Counted from the stretch's first letter, positions 41,103-49,853 are shown. The stretch: DNA of 64,000 nt from an uncultured Clostridia bacterium (GCA_934667105.1 CAKULG010000007.1:56529-120528), one strand, 5' to 3'. A program made the numbers and translations. Notes: generated by a model not told the origin, from the sequence alone.

Positions 41103-42149
41103 TTATTTCGCGCTGAAAGCGTAAACGGTCGTCGTCTGGTAGGTATCCCCCGCCCGCAGCACGGTGGAGGGGAAGGCAGGCTGATTGGGGCTGTCCGGGA
41201 AATGCTGGGTTTCCAGCGCCACGCCCGCATAGGGGCCGTAATGCACGCCGCCGTGGCCCTTCAGATCCAGCCCCTGGCCGGAATAAATCTGAACGCCCGG
41301 CTCGGTGGTGAGCACGCGCATTTCCCGCCCGCTGGCTTCATCCCGCAGCACGGCGGCTTCCCGCATGCCCTCTCCCCGAAGAACATAGTTCACGTCGTAG
41401 CCATCGGCCTCGTCGATCAGGCGGCATTCCTTCCGCCGGGCCACGCCCTCGCCGATTTTCATGGGCTGATTGAAATCCAGGGGCGTTCCAGCCACAGCCA
41501 GGAATTCGCCGGTGGGAATCAGCTCGCTGTCCACGTCCGTCACATAATCGGCGTGGATTTGCAGCGTGTGGGAAAGAATATCCCCTTCGCCCGCCAGGTT
41601 GAAATAGGCGTGGTTGGTCATGTTCACTACGGTGTCCTTATCCGACTGCGCCATATAGCGGAGGGTGAGATTGCATTGATCGTCAAAGGAGAAGGAAACC
41701 TGGGCGTGCAGCTTTCCCGGGAAGCCCTCCTCGCCGTCGTGGGCGATATAGGTGAAAATCAGCGTATCCTCGCCCTCGGCCTCCAGGGCCTGGCCGCGCC
41801 ACCATTTTTTATCGAAGCCCTCCCGGCCGCCGTGCAGGTTGTTGCGGCCGTTATTGGGGAAAAGCGCGTATTCCACCCCGTTGAGCGAAAAGCGGGCGCG
41901 GCCGATGCGGTTGCCGTAGCGACCGATGGTGGCCCCCAGGCAGCTGCGGTTGCGATCGTATTCTTCATAGGAATCATAGCCCAGGCACACCTCGGCCAGC
42001 TTGCCGTTCCGATCGGGCACCTGGATGGACACGATGTGCGCCCCGAAATCCAGCACGGAAACGGACGCGCCCTGTTTGTTGGTCATGGTGTAAAGCGTCA
42101 TGGGGCGGCCGATCAGGTCCACGCCATAGGGCTTTTGCGAAATGCTCAT
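41103..42149 (-). CDS. galM: Aldose 1-epimerase (mutarotase)
   Basis: A 348-residue beta-sandwich enzyme interconverting alpha and beta anomers of galactose or glucose, feeding galactokinase. NNLHGGREGFDKKWW (near 96-110) and NHAYFNLAGEG (near 170-180) supply the catalytic histidines, and VALETQHFPDSPNQP near 305 the catalytic glutamate. The ATG at 42149 follows GGAGGCG. It lies 63 bases before oadB on the same strand with no terminator between, so galM-oadB-oadG may be one transcript, a metabolically curious grouping. Confidence 0.95.
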   Translation of the reverse strand: MSISQKPYGVDLIGRPMTLYTMTNKQGASVSVLDFGAHIVSIQVPDRNGKLAEVCLGYDSYEEYDRNRSCLGATIGRYGNRIGRARFSLNGVEYALFPNNGRNNLHGGREGFDKKWWRGQALEAEGEDTLIFTYIAHDGEEGFPGKLHAQVSFSFDDQCNLTLRYMAQSDKDTVVNMTNHAYFNLAGEGDILSHTLQIHADYVTDVDSELIPTGEFLAVAGTPLDFNQPMKIGEGVARRKECRLIDEADGYDVNYVLRGEGMREAAVLRDEASGREMRVLTTEPGVQIYSGQGLDLKGHGGVHYGPYAGVALETQHFPDSPNQPAFPSTVLRAGDTYQTTTVYAFSAK

Positions 42150-42257
42150 AACAACGCCTCCAAAGCATAAGATAAAACAATTATATTCTATTTTTCAAAA
42201 AAAGAAAAGTATAAAAATACCGTAACCGGACAAAATAACCAGAGAGGAGGGGGAAAA

Positions 42258-43214
42258 ATGACGCTTCAAAAACAGGAACGAAAAATTGCCTGGCGGGCGG
42301 CGGCCGCCTGCCTGATTTGCCTGGCGGCGGCGGCGGGGCTGATCTGCGCCCTGTGCCTGCGGCCCAGCGTGCCGGAGCGGATGCTTGGCCGGACGGGGGA
42401 ATGGGCGCTGCTGCGCGGCGCGCCCGCCCTTTCAGGCTCCCGGCAGCGCATTTCCCGGGAAACGCTGCTGCGGGGCAAGCTGTTGCTCATCAGCCCGGCC
42501 CACCCCTTGCCCGAGGATTTTCCCGCCCTGAATGTTCGTTCCGTCCGGGCGCTGGTGGGCAGCTATCTGCCAGCGGAGGAGGGCGTGCTGCTGGAGCGGG
42601 AGGCGGTGTACGCCCTGTGCGCCCTGCAATTGGAGCGCCCGCTGGAAACGGGCGCGCAGATTTATCGCGGCGTGCTTTCAAACGCCCAGCAGGAGGCGGA
42701 GCGTCAGGCGGCCTTTGAGCGCTTCCGGGCGATTCGGCCCCTGGAGGAGGCGCTGCGCCTGGCTCGCCTGGCCGTGCCCGCCGCGGGGGAAAGCGAGCAT
42801 CAGGGGGGTTACGCCCTGGATATTCGCCTGACGGGGGCGCTGAACATGGGAAGAAGCGATCCTCTGCTGCGCAACGAAACGGGGGAGTGGCTGGCGGAAA
42901 ACGCCTGGCGCTTTGGCTTTCTTTATCGCTACGGCCCTGGAAGCGAGGCAGAGGGGGCGTGCGAGGAAATTCATCTGCGGTATGTGGGCCAGGGCCACGC
43001 GGCGGCTATGCAGGCGGCGGGCCTGGGGCTGGAGGAATATTGGGCGCTGCTGCGAAAGGAGCGCGCTCTCACGCTGACGCGCGGCGGGGAGCCCTGGGCG
43101 TATCTCTACTGCGCCCCCTGCGAAGGGGATTGGTCGCTTCCCCTGCAACCGGGCGCGGCCTGGGACGCCAGCGCGGACAATACGGGCTGGGCCGTGCTGA
43201 TACAGATGCTATAA
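42258..43214 (+). CDS. D-alanyl-D-alanine carboxypeptidase family protein (VanY/M15B-like)
   Basis: A 318-residue membrane-anchored peptidase trimming peptidoglycan stem peptides. One N-terminal helix (about 12-32). The zinc motif SEHQGGYALDI (near 182-192, SxHxxGxAxD) and the second histidine segment EEIHLRYVGQGHA (near 235-247, usually E-x-W-H) are present. The aromatic W is replaced by I, but the key Glu and His are kept. GGAGGGGG precedes the ATG. Monocistronic, divergent from galM. Confidence 0.87.
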   Translation: MTLQKQERKIAWRAAAACLICLAAAAGLICALCLRPSVPERMLGRTGEWALLRGAPALSGSRQRISRETLLRGKLLLISPAHPLPEDFPALNVRSVRALVGSYLPAEEGVLLEREAVYALCALQLERPLETGAQIYRGVLSNAQQEAERQAAFERFRAIRPLEEALRLARLAVPAAGESEHQGGYALDIRLTGALNMGRSDPLLRNETGEWLAENAWRFGFLYRYGPGSEAEGACEEIHLRYVGQGHAAAMQAAGLGLEEYWALLRKERALTLTRGGEPWAYLYCAPCEGDWSLPLQPGAAWDASADNTGWAVLIQML

Positions 43215-43220
43215 AAAATA

Positions 43221-43262
43221 TTGCGGGGAACCGTTCTGTGCAAAGACCGGCTCCCCGCAATT
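43221..43262 (+). terminator. Terminator after the VanY-like gene
   Basis: TTGCGGGGAACCG (43221-43233) pairs with CGGCTCCCCGCAA (43248-43260) with one mismatch. It sits between convergent genes; the T-tract is short. Confidence 0.65.
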
Positions 43263-43274
43263 GTGCTCGCCACA

Positions 43275-44096
43275 TCAAAGCGCATAGCGCTCCCAGCCGT
43301 CGCCGGCGGCGGAAAGGCGCGTCGCTTCCCGAAAGCCCAGGGCCCGCAGCCGCGCTTCTGTTTCGTCGTAGGCCGCGTCCAAAAAACGAGGATCGTGGCA
43401 ATCCGAATTCAGGATAATATCCTCGCCCCATTCCAGCCAGGCACGCAGCAGGAAATCCGCAGGGTAGGGGGTGGAAAGATACCCCCGGGCGATGGCACCG
43501 GTGTTCACTTCCAGCAGCGCGCCCCGGCCCCGCAGGGCGTCCAGCGCGTCCAGAGCGATTTTCCGATAAGCGGGGCTTTCCTCATCCACAAAATGCAGCG
43601 CGGCGTTATTTTTGCGCAGTAGATCAAAATGGCCGATAATCTGCGGGTGGAAAGAAAGCGCGTAGTCTCGCAGCTGGGTGAAATACGCCCGGGCCAGGGC
43701 CAGGCCGTCGCCGCCCAGCCGTTCCCACATATACGCGGCCAATTTCCCGGCTCTGCCGTCGATGGCCACATAATCGTTTTCCACGGGGAAATAGTGGGTG
43801 GACGCGATGCAGTAGTCATAGCCCTCCGGCCCGGCGCAGGCGAACAAATCTCGCTCCATGCCCAGATACAGGGCGATTTGCCCGGCGTATTTTTCTTTCA
43901 GCCGCAGAATTTCGGCCTTGTATTCGTTTTCCCGCTCCGGCGCTACGCAGCAGGGCGCGCCGAAGCGCTGGGGCGCGTGGGAGGAAAAGCCCACGCTCAC
44001 AAAGCCCCGTTCCAGGGCTGAACGCACCATTTCCTCCGCAGGGGCGCGGCCGTCGCAGAAATTGGTATGCACATGGGCGCTGGAGCGTGTGTTCAT
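43275..44096 (-). CDS. PHP-domain phosphatase, histidinol-phosphatase HisJ-like
   Basis: A 273-residue PHP-fold phosphoesterase. Metal ligands are seen in HVHTNFCDG (8-16), SSHAP (about 39), GMERD, STHY, IIGHFDLL and the terminal SDCHDP. HisJ dephosphorylates histidinol phosphate in the Firmicutes histidine pathway, but no other his genes are here. The start overlaps the upstream phosphatase gene by ATGA. Another phosphomonoester is possible as substrate. Confidence 0.83.
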   Translation of the reverse strand: MNTRSSAHVHTNFCDGRAPAEEMVRSALERGFVSVGFSSHAPQRFGAPCCVAPERENEYKAEILRLKEKYAGQIALYLGMERDLFACAGPEGYDYCIASTHYFPVENDYVAIDGRAGKLAAYMWERLGGDGLALARAYFTQLRDYALSFHPQIIGHFDLLRKNNAALHFVDEESPAYRKIALDALDALRGRGALLEVNTGAIARGYLSTPYPADFLLRAWLEWGEDIILNSDCHDPRFLDAAYDETEARLRALGFREATRLSAAGDGWERYAL

Positions 44097-44857
44097 AGCA
44101 CGGCCTCCAGAATCGCCCGGGCGGCCTCGCGGCAGGGGGCGTTAACGGCCAGAATGCCGCAGGGCCCGTCGTAATAAGGCGCTTCCTTGCCCAGGGAGAA
44201 AAAGCCGCCCCCGGCTTCGGCGACGATCAGCGAGCCTGCCGCCACATCCCAGGGCCGCAGCCGCAACTCAAAAAACACATCCGCCCGGCCGCAGGCCACG
44301 TCACACAGATCCACCGCGGCGGACCCCGTGCGCCTTAAATCCCCCGCCCGCAGCAGGAAAGCCCGGGCGGCGGCCATGGATTTTTCCGCCAGTTCCGCGT
44401 CGTAGGGCGCGGTGCCGAAGGCCACCACCGCCTGCTCCAGGGGCGTTGCGGAGGCGTGAACGGCCTGGCCGTTACAAAAGGCGCCCTTGCCCTTTTCGGC
44501 GGTAAACAGTTCGTCTGCGTAGGGCTGATAAATTACCCCCAGCACGGGCCGCTTATCCGCCAGCAGGCCGATGGAAACGGCGGATTGCCGCCGGTTGCGC
44601 ATGAAATTGATGGTGCCGTCGATGGGATCCACTACGAAGGTGGGCGCGTTCGTCAGCCCCGCGCTTTCCTCCTCCTCGCCCAAAAAGGCGGCCTGGGGGC
44701 AGAGCGCCAGCAACTCCCGCCGCAAAAAGCGCTGCACGGCCACGTCGGTATCGGTCACGTAGTTAAAATGTCCTTCTTTTTGATGCACGGGGGCTTGGTG
44801 CGCCCGCAGAATCATTTCGCCCGCCTGCCTGGCAAGGTCGGAAATCGCTTGCAGCAT
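44093..44857 (-). CDS. Inositol-monophosphatase family phosphatase
   Basis: A 254-residue magnesium-dependent sugar or polyol phosphatase. GEEEE (about 60-64), DPIDGTINF (77-85) and the late RPWDVAAGSLIVAEAGG motif are intact. Members include SuhB, CysQ and HisN-type histidinol phosphatases. Coupled to a PHP-type HisJ-like gene by a four-base overlap, which is notable because both families contain histidinol phosphatases. AAAGAGGGAAAA precedes the ATG at 44857. Confidence 0.9.
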   Translation of the reverse strand: MLQAISDLARQAGEMILRAHQAPVHQKEGHFNYVTDTDVAVQRFLRRELLALCPQAAFLGEEEESAGLTNAPTFVVDPIDGTINFMRNRRQSAVSIGLLADKRPVLGVIYQPYADELFTAEKGKGAFCNGQAVHASATPLEQAVVAFGTAPYDAELAEKSMAAARAFLLRAGDLRRTGSAAVDLCDVACGRADVFFELRLRPWDVAAGSLIVAEAGGGFFSLGKEAPYYDGPCGILAVNAPCREAARAILEAVL

Positions 44858-44929
44858 GGTTTTCCCTCTTTTCCGACAATTTTCGCGTTTGATCGCGCGG
44901 AATTTCCCGCATCATTTTAGCATGGATGG

Positions 44930-44958
44930 GTGACGAATTCAACCGGCTGTGCTATAAT
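44930..44958 (+). promoter_or_regulatory. Promoter of ttcA-like gene
   Basis: GTGACG (44930-44935), 17 bases, TATAAT (44953-44958). The -10 matches consensus and the -35 matches 4 of 6. Confidence 0.65.
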
Positions 44959-44965
44959 GCGAAGG

Positions 44966-44991
44966 GGGAAAATCGCCCAGGCGGTTTTCCC
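44966..44991 (+). promoter_or_regulatory. 5'-terminal RNA stem-loop of ttcA
   Basis: GGGAAAATCGCC (44966-44977) pairs with GGCGGTTTTCCC (44980-44991). It starts about 8 bases after the -10. The core GAAAATCGCC / GGCGGTTTTC is shared with the stem at 24184-24209. Confidence 0.6.
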
Positions 44992-45033
44992 GCCGGATAA
45001 AGACCGGCATTCGCACAAAAGAGGATGAACGCA

Positions 45034-45873
45034 ATGACGGAAGCGCGCAGCCAGGCGGAGATCGCCGCCTCCCGCAGCATTCAGCGGGATTTTCGCAAGC
45101 CCATTTGGCGCAAATTTATTTCGGCCGTGAAGACCTACGGCCTGATTCAGCCCGGGGATCATGTGGCGGTGTGCGTTTCGGGGGGGAAGGATTCCCTGGC
45201 GCTGGCGGTTTGCATGCGGGAGTTGAGCCGGTTCAGCAACGTGCCCTTTCAGGTGTCCTATCTTTCCATGGATCCGGGCTACACGCCGGAAAACCGGGCG
45301 CGAATGATTGAAAACGCGGAACGCCTGGGCTTTTCCCTGCATGTGTTCGACAGCCCCATTTTTCAGGCGGTGGACAGCGTGGACCGCGGCTTTTGCCACA
45401 TTTGCGCCTCCATGCGCCGCGGGTATCTGTATAAAGAAGCGCAGCGGCTGGGCTGCAATAAAATCGCCTTGGGCCATCATCTGGATGACGCGGTGGAAAC
45501 CATCCTGCTCAGCCTGCTCTACGGCGGCGAATACAAATCCATGATGCCCCGGTTGAAAAGCAAAAATTATCCCGGCATGGAATTGATTCGCCCCCTTTAT
45601 CTGGTGCGGGAGCGGGATATTATCGCCTGGCGGGACGCCATGGGCCTGGAAACGCTGCGGTGCGCCTGCCGGGTGACGCGCAGCGAGGAGGGGGGCAAGC
45701 GCAAGCAGGTGAAAATGCTGCTGGCCCGGCTGGAGCAGGAAACGCCCGCCGTGTTCGGCAATATTTTTCACAGCATCGAACACGTTAATTTGCAGACGGT
45801 GCTGGGGTATCAGGAACGGACGGACGCGCCGGTGATCCGCGTGGTTTCCGGCGAGGAAGCGGACGAAGAATGA
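45034..45873 (+). CDS. TtcA/TtuA-family tRNA thiolation ATP pyrophosphatase
   Basis: A 279-residue PP-loop enzyme that activates a tRNA base for sulfur insertion. The PP-loop SGGKDS is at residues 49-54. The iron-sulfur/thiol motif CHICASMRRG lies near 120 and a later CACR pair near 215. LGHHLDDAVETILLSLLY is a family signature. The ATG at 45034 has AAGAGGA at good spacing; the in-frame ATG at 45025 does not. Whether the product is 2-thiocytidine-32 or another thiolated base is not decidable here. Confidence 0.9.
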   Translation: MTEARSQAEIAASRSIQRDFRKPIWRKFISAVKTYGLIQPGDHVAVCVSGGKDSLALAVCMRELSRFSNVPFQVSYLSMDPGYTPENRARMIENAERLGFSLHVFDSPIFQAVDSVDRGFCHICASMRRGYLYKEAQRLGCNKIALGHHLDDAVETILLSLLYGGEYKSMMPRLKSKNYPGMELIRPLYLVRERDIIAWRDAMGLETLRCACRVTRSEEGGKRKQVKMLLARLEQETPAVFGNIFHSIEHVNLQTVLGYQERTDAPVIRVVSGEEADEE

Positions 45874-45877
45874 AACT

Positions 45878-45898
45878 GCGCGAAAAAAGCGCTTTTTT
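45878..45898 (+). terminator. Terminator after ttcA-like gene
   Basis: GCGC-GAAAAAA-GCGC (45878-45892) followed by six T. The stem is short but the U-tract is good. Confidence 0.6.
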
Positions 45899-46079
45899 GC
45901 TTCTAAAAAAAGGCTGTTTCGCGTAAAAAGCTATGGCGGTGAAACCGGGAATGTGCTATAATCAAAATCGATCAAGGAATGCGCGAAGCGGTTTGCCCGG
46001 GCGCAAAGGGGATATACTGTAAAACGGGGCCGTATCCCCCGGCCGGAACAAATTCTTTAAATCGCGCAGGAGGCTTGCT

Positions 46080-47207
46080 TTGCAGTATCGCGGCACATAC
46101 ATTCAAGTGGATTTGCGGGCCATCGCCCATAATGCGGAAACGCTGCGGCGCGCCATCGCCCCCGCCCGGCATATGCTGGCGGTGGTGAAGGCCAACGCCT
46201 ACGGCCACGGCCTGGTGCCCGTGGCCAAGACCGCCCTGGCCCACGGCGCGGATTATCTGGGCGTGGCCATCCCCGAGGAGGGGGAGGCCTTGCGTCAGGC
46301 GGGGGTGCAGGCCCCGGTGCTGGTGCTTGGCGCGGTGAACGAGCGCGGGGCGGAGGCCAGCGTGTGCTTCGGCCTGACGCAGACGGTGTTTGACGAAGAG
46401 CGCGTCCGGCTGCTGGAGAAAGCGGCGGCCCGGCAGGGAAAAACCGCCGAGGCGCATCTGAAATGCGATACGGGCATGGGACGCATCGGCGTGCGGAATG
46501 AGGAGGAACTCAGGCGCGTGCTGGCCGCCCTGGAAAAATCGCCCCATGTGCGCCTGACGGGGGCGTTCACCCATTTCGCCGATGCGGATGGGGAGGACGC
46601 GGCCTACACCCTTTCGCAGATCGCCGCCTTTGAGCGCATGCGGCGGCTTTTGCCAAAGGACCTTCTGATTCACGCCGCGGCCAGCGCGGCGGCGGTGCGC
46701 TATCCCCAGGCCCGGTATGATATGGTGCGGGAGGGCATTTCGCTCTACGGCTGTTCCCCTGCACCGGGTACGCCCCCGGTGGAGCCCGCCCTTTCCTGGC
46801 ACACCGAGATCGCTTATGTGAAAACTATTCCTGCCGGGGCCTGCGTCAGCTATGGCTGCGCCTTCCGGGCCGGGCGGGAAACCCGCGTGGCCACGCTGCC
46901 GGTGGGCTACGGCGACGGCTATCACCGGGCGCTGTCCGGCCGGGCCCAGGTGCTGGTGGGCGGGCGGCGCTGCCCGGTGGTGGGCAAGGTGTGCATGGAT
47001 CAGATCATGGTGGATGTGACCGACGCGCCTGAGCGCGCGGCCTATACCGGCGCGCCGGTTGTGCTGCTGGGGCGGCAGGGAAACGAAGAAATCACGGCGG
47101 GGGAAATGGCCGCCTGGGCCAATACCATCAGCTATGAGATGCTCCTGGCCGCCACTGCCCGGGTTCCCATTGCGTATATTACCGCCTCGGATGAAGAAAA
47201 AGCCTGA
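46080..47207 (+). CDS. alr: Alanine racemase
   Basis: A 375-residue PLP enzyme producing D-alanine for peptidoglycan. The PLP lysine is in VVKANAYGHG (Lys37), and the second catalytic base, a tyrosine, is in ACVSYGCAF (near 258). KCDTGMGRIG and MVREGISLYG are hallmark segments. The start is TTG at 46080, six bases after AGGAGG. A TATAAT at 45957-45962 with a weak -35 probably drives it. The next gene begins 15 bases downstream. Confidence 0.96.
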   Translation: MQYRGTYIQVDLRAIAHNAETLRRAIAPARHMLAVVKANAYGHGLVPVAKTALAHGADYLGVAIPEEGEALRQAGVQAPVLVLGAVNERGAEASVCFGLTQTVFDEERVRLLEKAAARQGKTAEAHLKCDTGMGRIGVRNEEELRRVLAALEKSPHVRLTGAFTHFADADGEDAAYTLSQIAAFERMRRLLPKDLLIHAAASAAAVRYPQARYDMVREGISLYGCSPAPGTPPVEPALSWHTEIAYVKTIPAGACVSYGCAFRAGRETRVATLPVGYGDGYHRALSGRAQVLVGGRRCPVVGKVCMDQIMVDVTDAPERAAYTGAPVVLLGRQGNEEITAGEMAAWANTISYEMLLAATARVPIAYITASDEEKA

Positions 47208-47222
47208 AAAGGGGAAGAAAAC

Positions 47223-48035
47223 ATGCAGAATAACGCCAAGAAGAAAGCAAAGAAAGCCCTGGTCTATAAGCCCTACAAAAAAGGCCCCTGGCACAGCGCC
47301 GCCGCCGCCAGGCGGGGCATGCGCATCTGGCTGTATTATCTGGTATTCGCGTTTATCTATGTGCTGCTGGGGGCGGCGCTGCAATTTGAAAACGCGGCGC
47401 TGCGAGTGGCCAGCAACCTGGTGCTGGTATTGGCCTGCGGGGCGCTGATGTATATGGACGGCGCGCGGCTGGGTGAAAGCGAAACGGCCCTGGGCGAAAT
47501 CGCCCTGATGCGGGAGGAAAGCGGAAAGCAGGTCAGCAAAGCGGATCTGGCCAATTGCTATCATCCCCTCAAGGGCCTGTTCATTTTCGCAGTGGGCGCG
47601 GCGCTGCCGCTGCTGATTACCATTCCTTACGCATTCCTGGCGGAAAAGCAGGTCTATTCCCTGCAGGCGCTGCCCTCCTGGGTGTCCTCCTATAAGGGCA
47701 ATGCGGAAATTACGCTGCCGCTGGCCTATTATAACCGGGATGTATCGCTGCATTTTGCGGATTATCTGCGCATGATCGCGCGCATTCTCATTTTCCCCTT
47801 CGCCAATATCGCCACCAGCGATCAGCCCGATCTGATGCTGCTGATGGATCGGCTGAGCCCGCTGCTTGCGTGTCTGCCCGCCCTGGGCTTCCCGCTGGGC
47901 TATCTCACGGGCCCGCAGTCCCGCGCCATGGTGCATGGGGACATCGCCGCCAGCAACCGCCGCCAGCAGCGCCGGGTGAAGAAGGCGCAGAAGGCGCGCA
48001 AGGAACGAATTGAAAAGAAGAACGAGTTGATTTAA
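47223..48035 (+). CDS. Multi-pass membrane protein, unknown, between alr and rsmD
   Basis: A 270-residue protein with very basic ends (KKKAKKALVYKPYKKGP at the start; RRQQRRVKKAQKARKERIEKKNE at the end) and about five membrane helices between 38 and 235. The helices IWLYYLVFAFIYVLLGAAL and GLFIFAVGAALPLLITIPYAFL are clear. Both ends should be cytoplasmic and able to bind nucleic acid or acidic lipids. Its last base overlaps the rsmD start codon. Function not recognised. Confidence 0.75.
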   Translation: MQNNAKKKAKKALVYKPYKKGPWHSAAAARRGMRIWLYYLVFAFIYVLLGAALQFENAALRVASNLVLVLACGALMYMDGARLGESETALGEIALMREESGKQVSKADLANCYHPLKGLFIFAVGAALPLLITIPYAFLAEKQVYSLQALPSWVSSYKGNAEITLPLAYYNRDVSLHFADYLRMIARILIFPFANIATSDQPDLMLLMDRLSPLLACLPALGFPLGYLTGPQSRAMVHGDIAASNRRQQRRVKKAQKARKERIEKKNELI

Positions 48036-48595
48036 TGCGGATTATCGCAGGGGAAAAACGCTCCCGTCGGCTGCTGGCTCCCGAGGGCATGGATACCCGT
48101 CCCACGGCAGACAGAACCAAGGAAGCGCTGTTCAGCATTCTGCTTTCCCGCCTGCCCGGGGCGCGGGTGCTGGATCTTTACGCAGGCAGCGGCGCACTGG
48201 CCCTGGAGGCCTTGAGCCGGGGGGCCGCCTTCGCTGTGCTCGCCGATCAATCGCCCAAGGCCTGCCGAGTGATTCGCCAGAATATCGAGGCGCTGGATTA
48301 TGCGGGGCGTACGAAGCTGCTGTCCCTGCCTGACAGCGCCGCCCTCGCCGCCCTGGAAAAGGCGGGGGATAGCTTCGACTTGATTTTTTTGGATCCGCCT
48401 TACCGGCTGAACGCCGCCCCGGTGTGCGACCGGCTGCTTTCCGCAGGGCTGCTGCGCCCGAACGGCATGATTATCGTGGAGCACGCCCGGGAAACGCCGC
48501 CAGCCCCCGGCCCCGGCCTGCGGCTGGCAGAACGGCGGGAATATGGCGCGGCGGGGCTGAGCTTTTACCGGGCGGAGGAGGAAAAAGCGGAATGA
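48035..48595 (+). CDS. rsmD: 16S rRNA (guanine-966-N2)-methyltransferase
   Basis: A 186-residue SAM-dependent methyltransferase acting on 16S rRNA during 30S assembly. MRIIAGEKRSRRLLAPEG and RPTADRTKEALFSIL open the protein as in RsmD. VLDLYAGSGALALEALSRG binds SAM, and FLDPPY near residue 118 is the catalytic DPPY motif. The stop overlaps coaD by four bases, the conserved rsmD-coaD pair. Confidence 0.95.
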   Translation: MRIIAGEKRSRRLLAPEGMDTRPTADRTKEALFSILLSRLPGARVLDLYAGSGALALEALSRGAAFAVLADQSPKACRVIRQNIEALDYAGRTKLLSLPDSAALAALEKAGDSFDLIFLDPPYRLNAAPVCDRLLSAGLLRPNGMIIVEHARETPPAPGPGLRLAERREYGAAGLSFYRAEEEKAE

Positions 48596-49089
48596 GCGCC
48601 AACAAGTGCATTTATCCGGGCAGCTTCGACCCGGTCACCAAGGGTCATCTGGATATTATCGCCCGGGCGGCCGCGCTGTTTGACGAGGTGCTGGTGGCCG
48701 TGCTGCACAATCCGGACAAAAAAGGCTGCTTTTCCGTGACACAGCGCGTGGAAATGCTGCGGGCCGTCTGCGCGCCGTATCCCAACGTGCGGGTGACGGC
48801 CTATGGCGGCCTGCTGGCGGAACTGGCGCGGGAAACGGGAATTCATGCGGTGGTGCGCGGGGTGCGGGGCATGGCGGATTTTGAAAGCGAAACGACGATG
48901 GCCCGGATCAACCGTCAATTGAATCCCGGGCTGGAAACGCTGCTGCTGCCTGCGGATTCGGCGAAGGAGGCGGTCAGCGCCAGCGCCGTGCGTCAGCTCG
49001 CCGCATTCGGGGCCGACCTTTCCGCCTATGTGCCGGAGGAAATTCTGCCGAAGGTGCGAGCTGCTTTTGCTAAAAAAGGCGAGGGCTGA
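48592..49089 (+). CDS. coaD: Phosphopantetheine adenylyltransferase
   Basis: A 165-residue nucleotidyltransferase, the penultimate step of CoA synthesis. YPGSFDPVTKGHLDII (8-23) contains the TxGH nucleotide motif. VVRGVRGMADFESE and the KEAVSASAVRQLAAFG region complete the active site. It overlaps rsmD by ATGA. With coaX at 29.6 kb this window holds two of the CoA pathway genes. Confidence 0.97.
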   Translation: MSANKCIYPGSFDPVTKGHLDIIARAAALFDEVLVAVLHNPDKKGCFSVTQRVEMLRAVCAPYPNVRVTAYGGLLAELARETGIHAVVRGVRGMADFESETTMARINRQLNPGLETLLLPADSAKEAVSASAVRQLAAFGADLSAYVPEEILPKVRAAFAKKGEG

Positions 49090-49149
49090 CCCTTTAAAAT
49101 AAGGGGCTTTCCCCGCGCGGGAGTTTTATGAATCGAGGAGGGGGTTTGT

Positions 49150-49773
49150 ATGTCGTCCACCAAGCTGTCTACTTTTGAAATTCTTGACCGGATGAACCTG
49201 ATGGTATCCAGCGCCAAGACCTTTCCGCTGTCCAACCGGCTGATGCTGGATCGGGAGGAATTATCCGCCCTGCTGCGCCGTTTGGAGGACAGCATTCCCA
49301 ACGATTTGCAACAGGCGCGCAAGCTGCTGGCCGTGGAGCAGCAGATCATCGACGAAAGCCGCCGCCAGGCGGACAGCGCCGTGAAGGAAGCGGGCGAAAG
49401 CGCCAAGCAGACGGTGGAAAAGGCCAATAATCAGGCCAACGCTACTCTGGCGGACGCCCAGGCCCGTGCCGCCGAAACGCTGCGCACCTCCACCGATCAG
49501 GCCAACGCCATGCTGGCGGACGCCCAGGCCCGCGCCGCGGCCATTATCGCCGACGCCCAGGCCCGCGCCCAGCATATGGTGGCGGACAGCGAAATTATCG
49601 CCCGCGCCCAGGCCGAGGCCCAGGAGATGCTGGAATCCGCCCATCGGGAATGCGAGGAATATTCCATGCGCGTGCATGGCAGCGTATCCCAGATGCTGGA
49701 GCAGGCGGACGACGGGCTGGCCCGTCAGCTGGACGCGCTGCGCGCCCTGCGGCAGGAAATTTCCGCGAATTAA
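49150..49773 (+). CDS. Coiled-coil protein with ADAQARA repeats, unknown
   Basis: A 207-residue soluble protein. After a conserved-looking N-terminal 60 residues (FEILDRMNLMVSSAKTFPLSNRLMLDREEL) it is a long alanine/glutamine-rich helix with three near-identical ADAQARA copies (about 98-140) and a C-terminal coiled coil. It resembles the DivIVA/ATP-synthase-b-like proteins often found after coaD in Clostridia. GAGGAGGGGG precedes the ATG. A scaffold or division role is plausible but unproven. The repeats are also visible as a tandem DNA repeat. Confidence 0.75.
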   Translation: MSSTKLSTFEILDRMNLMVSSAKTFPLSNRLMLDREELSALLRRLEDSIPNDLQQARKLLAVEQQIIDESRRQADSAVKEAGESAKQTVEKANNQANATLADAQARAAETLRTSTDQANAMLADAQARAAAIIADAQARAQHMVADSEIIARAQAEAQEMLESAHRECEEYSMRVHGSVSQMLEQADDGLARQLDALRALRQEISAN

Positions 49774-49824
49774 CAAAAAAACCGCTTTTCGGGAGAAAAC
49801 TGCAAGAAAAAAACGCAAAACCGC

Positions 49825-49853
49825 TTGACACCGGGCGGCGCGACCGCTATACT
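49825..49853 (+). promoter_or_regulatory. Promoter of rpmH-rnpA
   Basis: TTGACA (49825-49830), 17 bases, TATACT (49848-49853), with an overlapping TATAAT at 49853-49858. A strong promoter fits ribosomal gene expression; the leader to rpmH is about 80 bases. Confidence 0.8.

Noticed and set aside
40011..42170. A 719-codon plus-strand frame
   Set aside because: It lies fully antisense to oadB and galM, with His/Gln-rich mirror composition.
49090..49149. DnaA-box cluster or origin near rpmH
   Set aside because: No TTATCCACA-like repeats were noticed between coaD and rpmH or after jag, so no origin is called.
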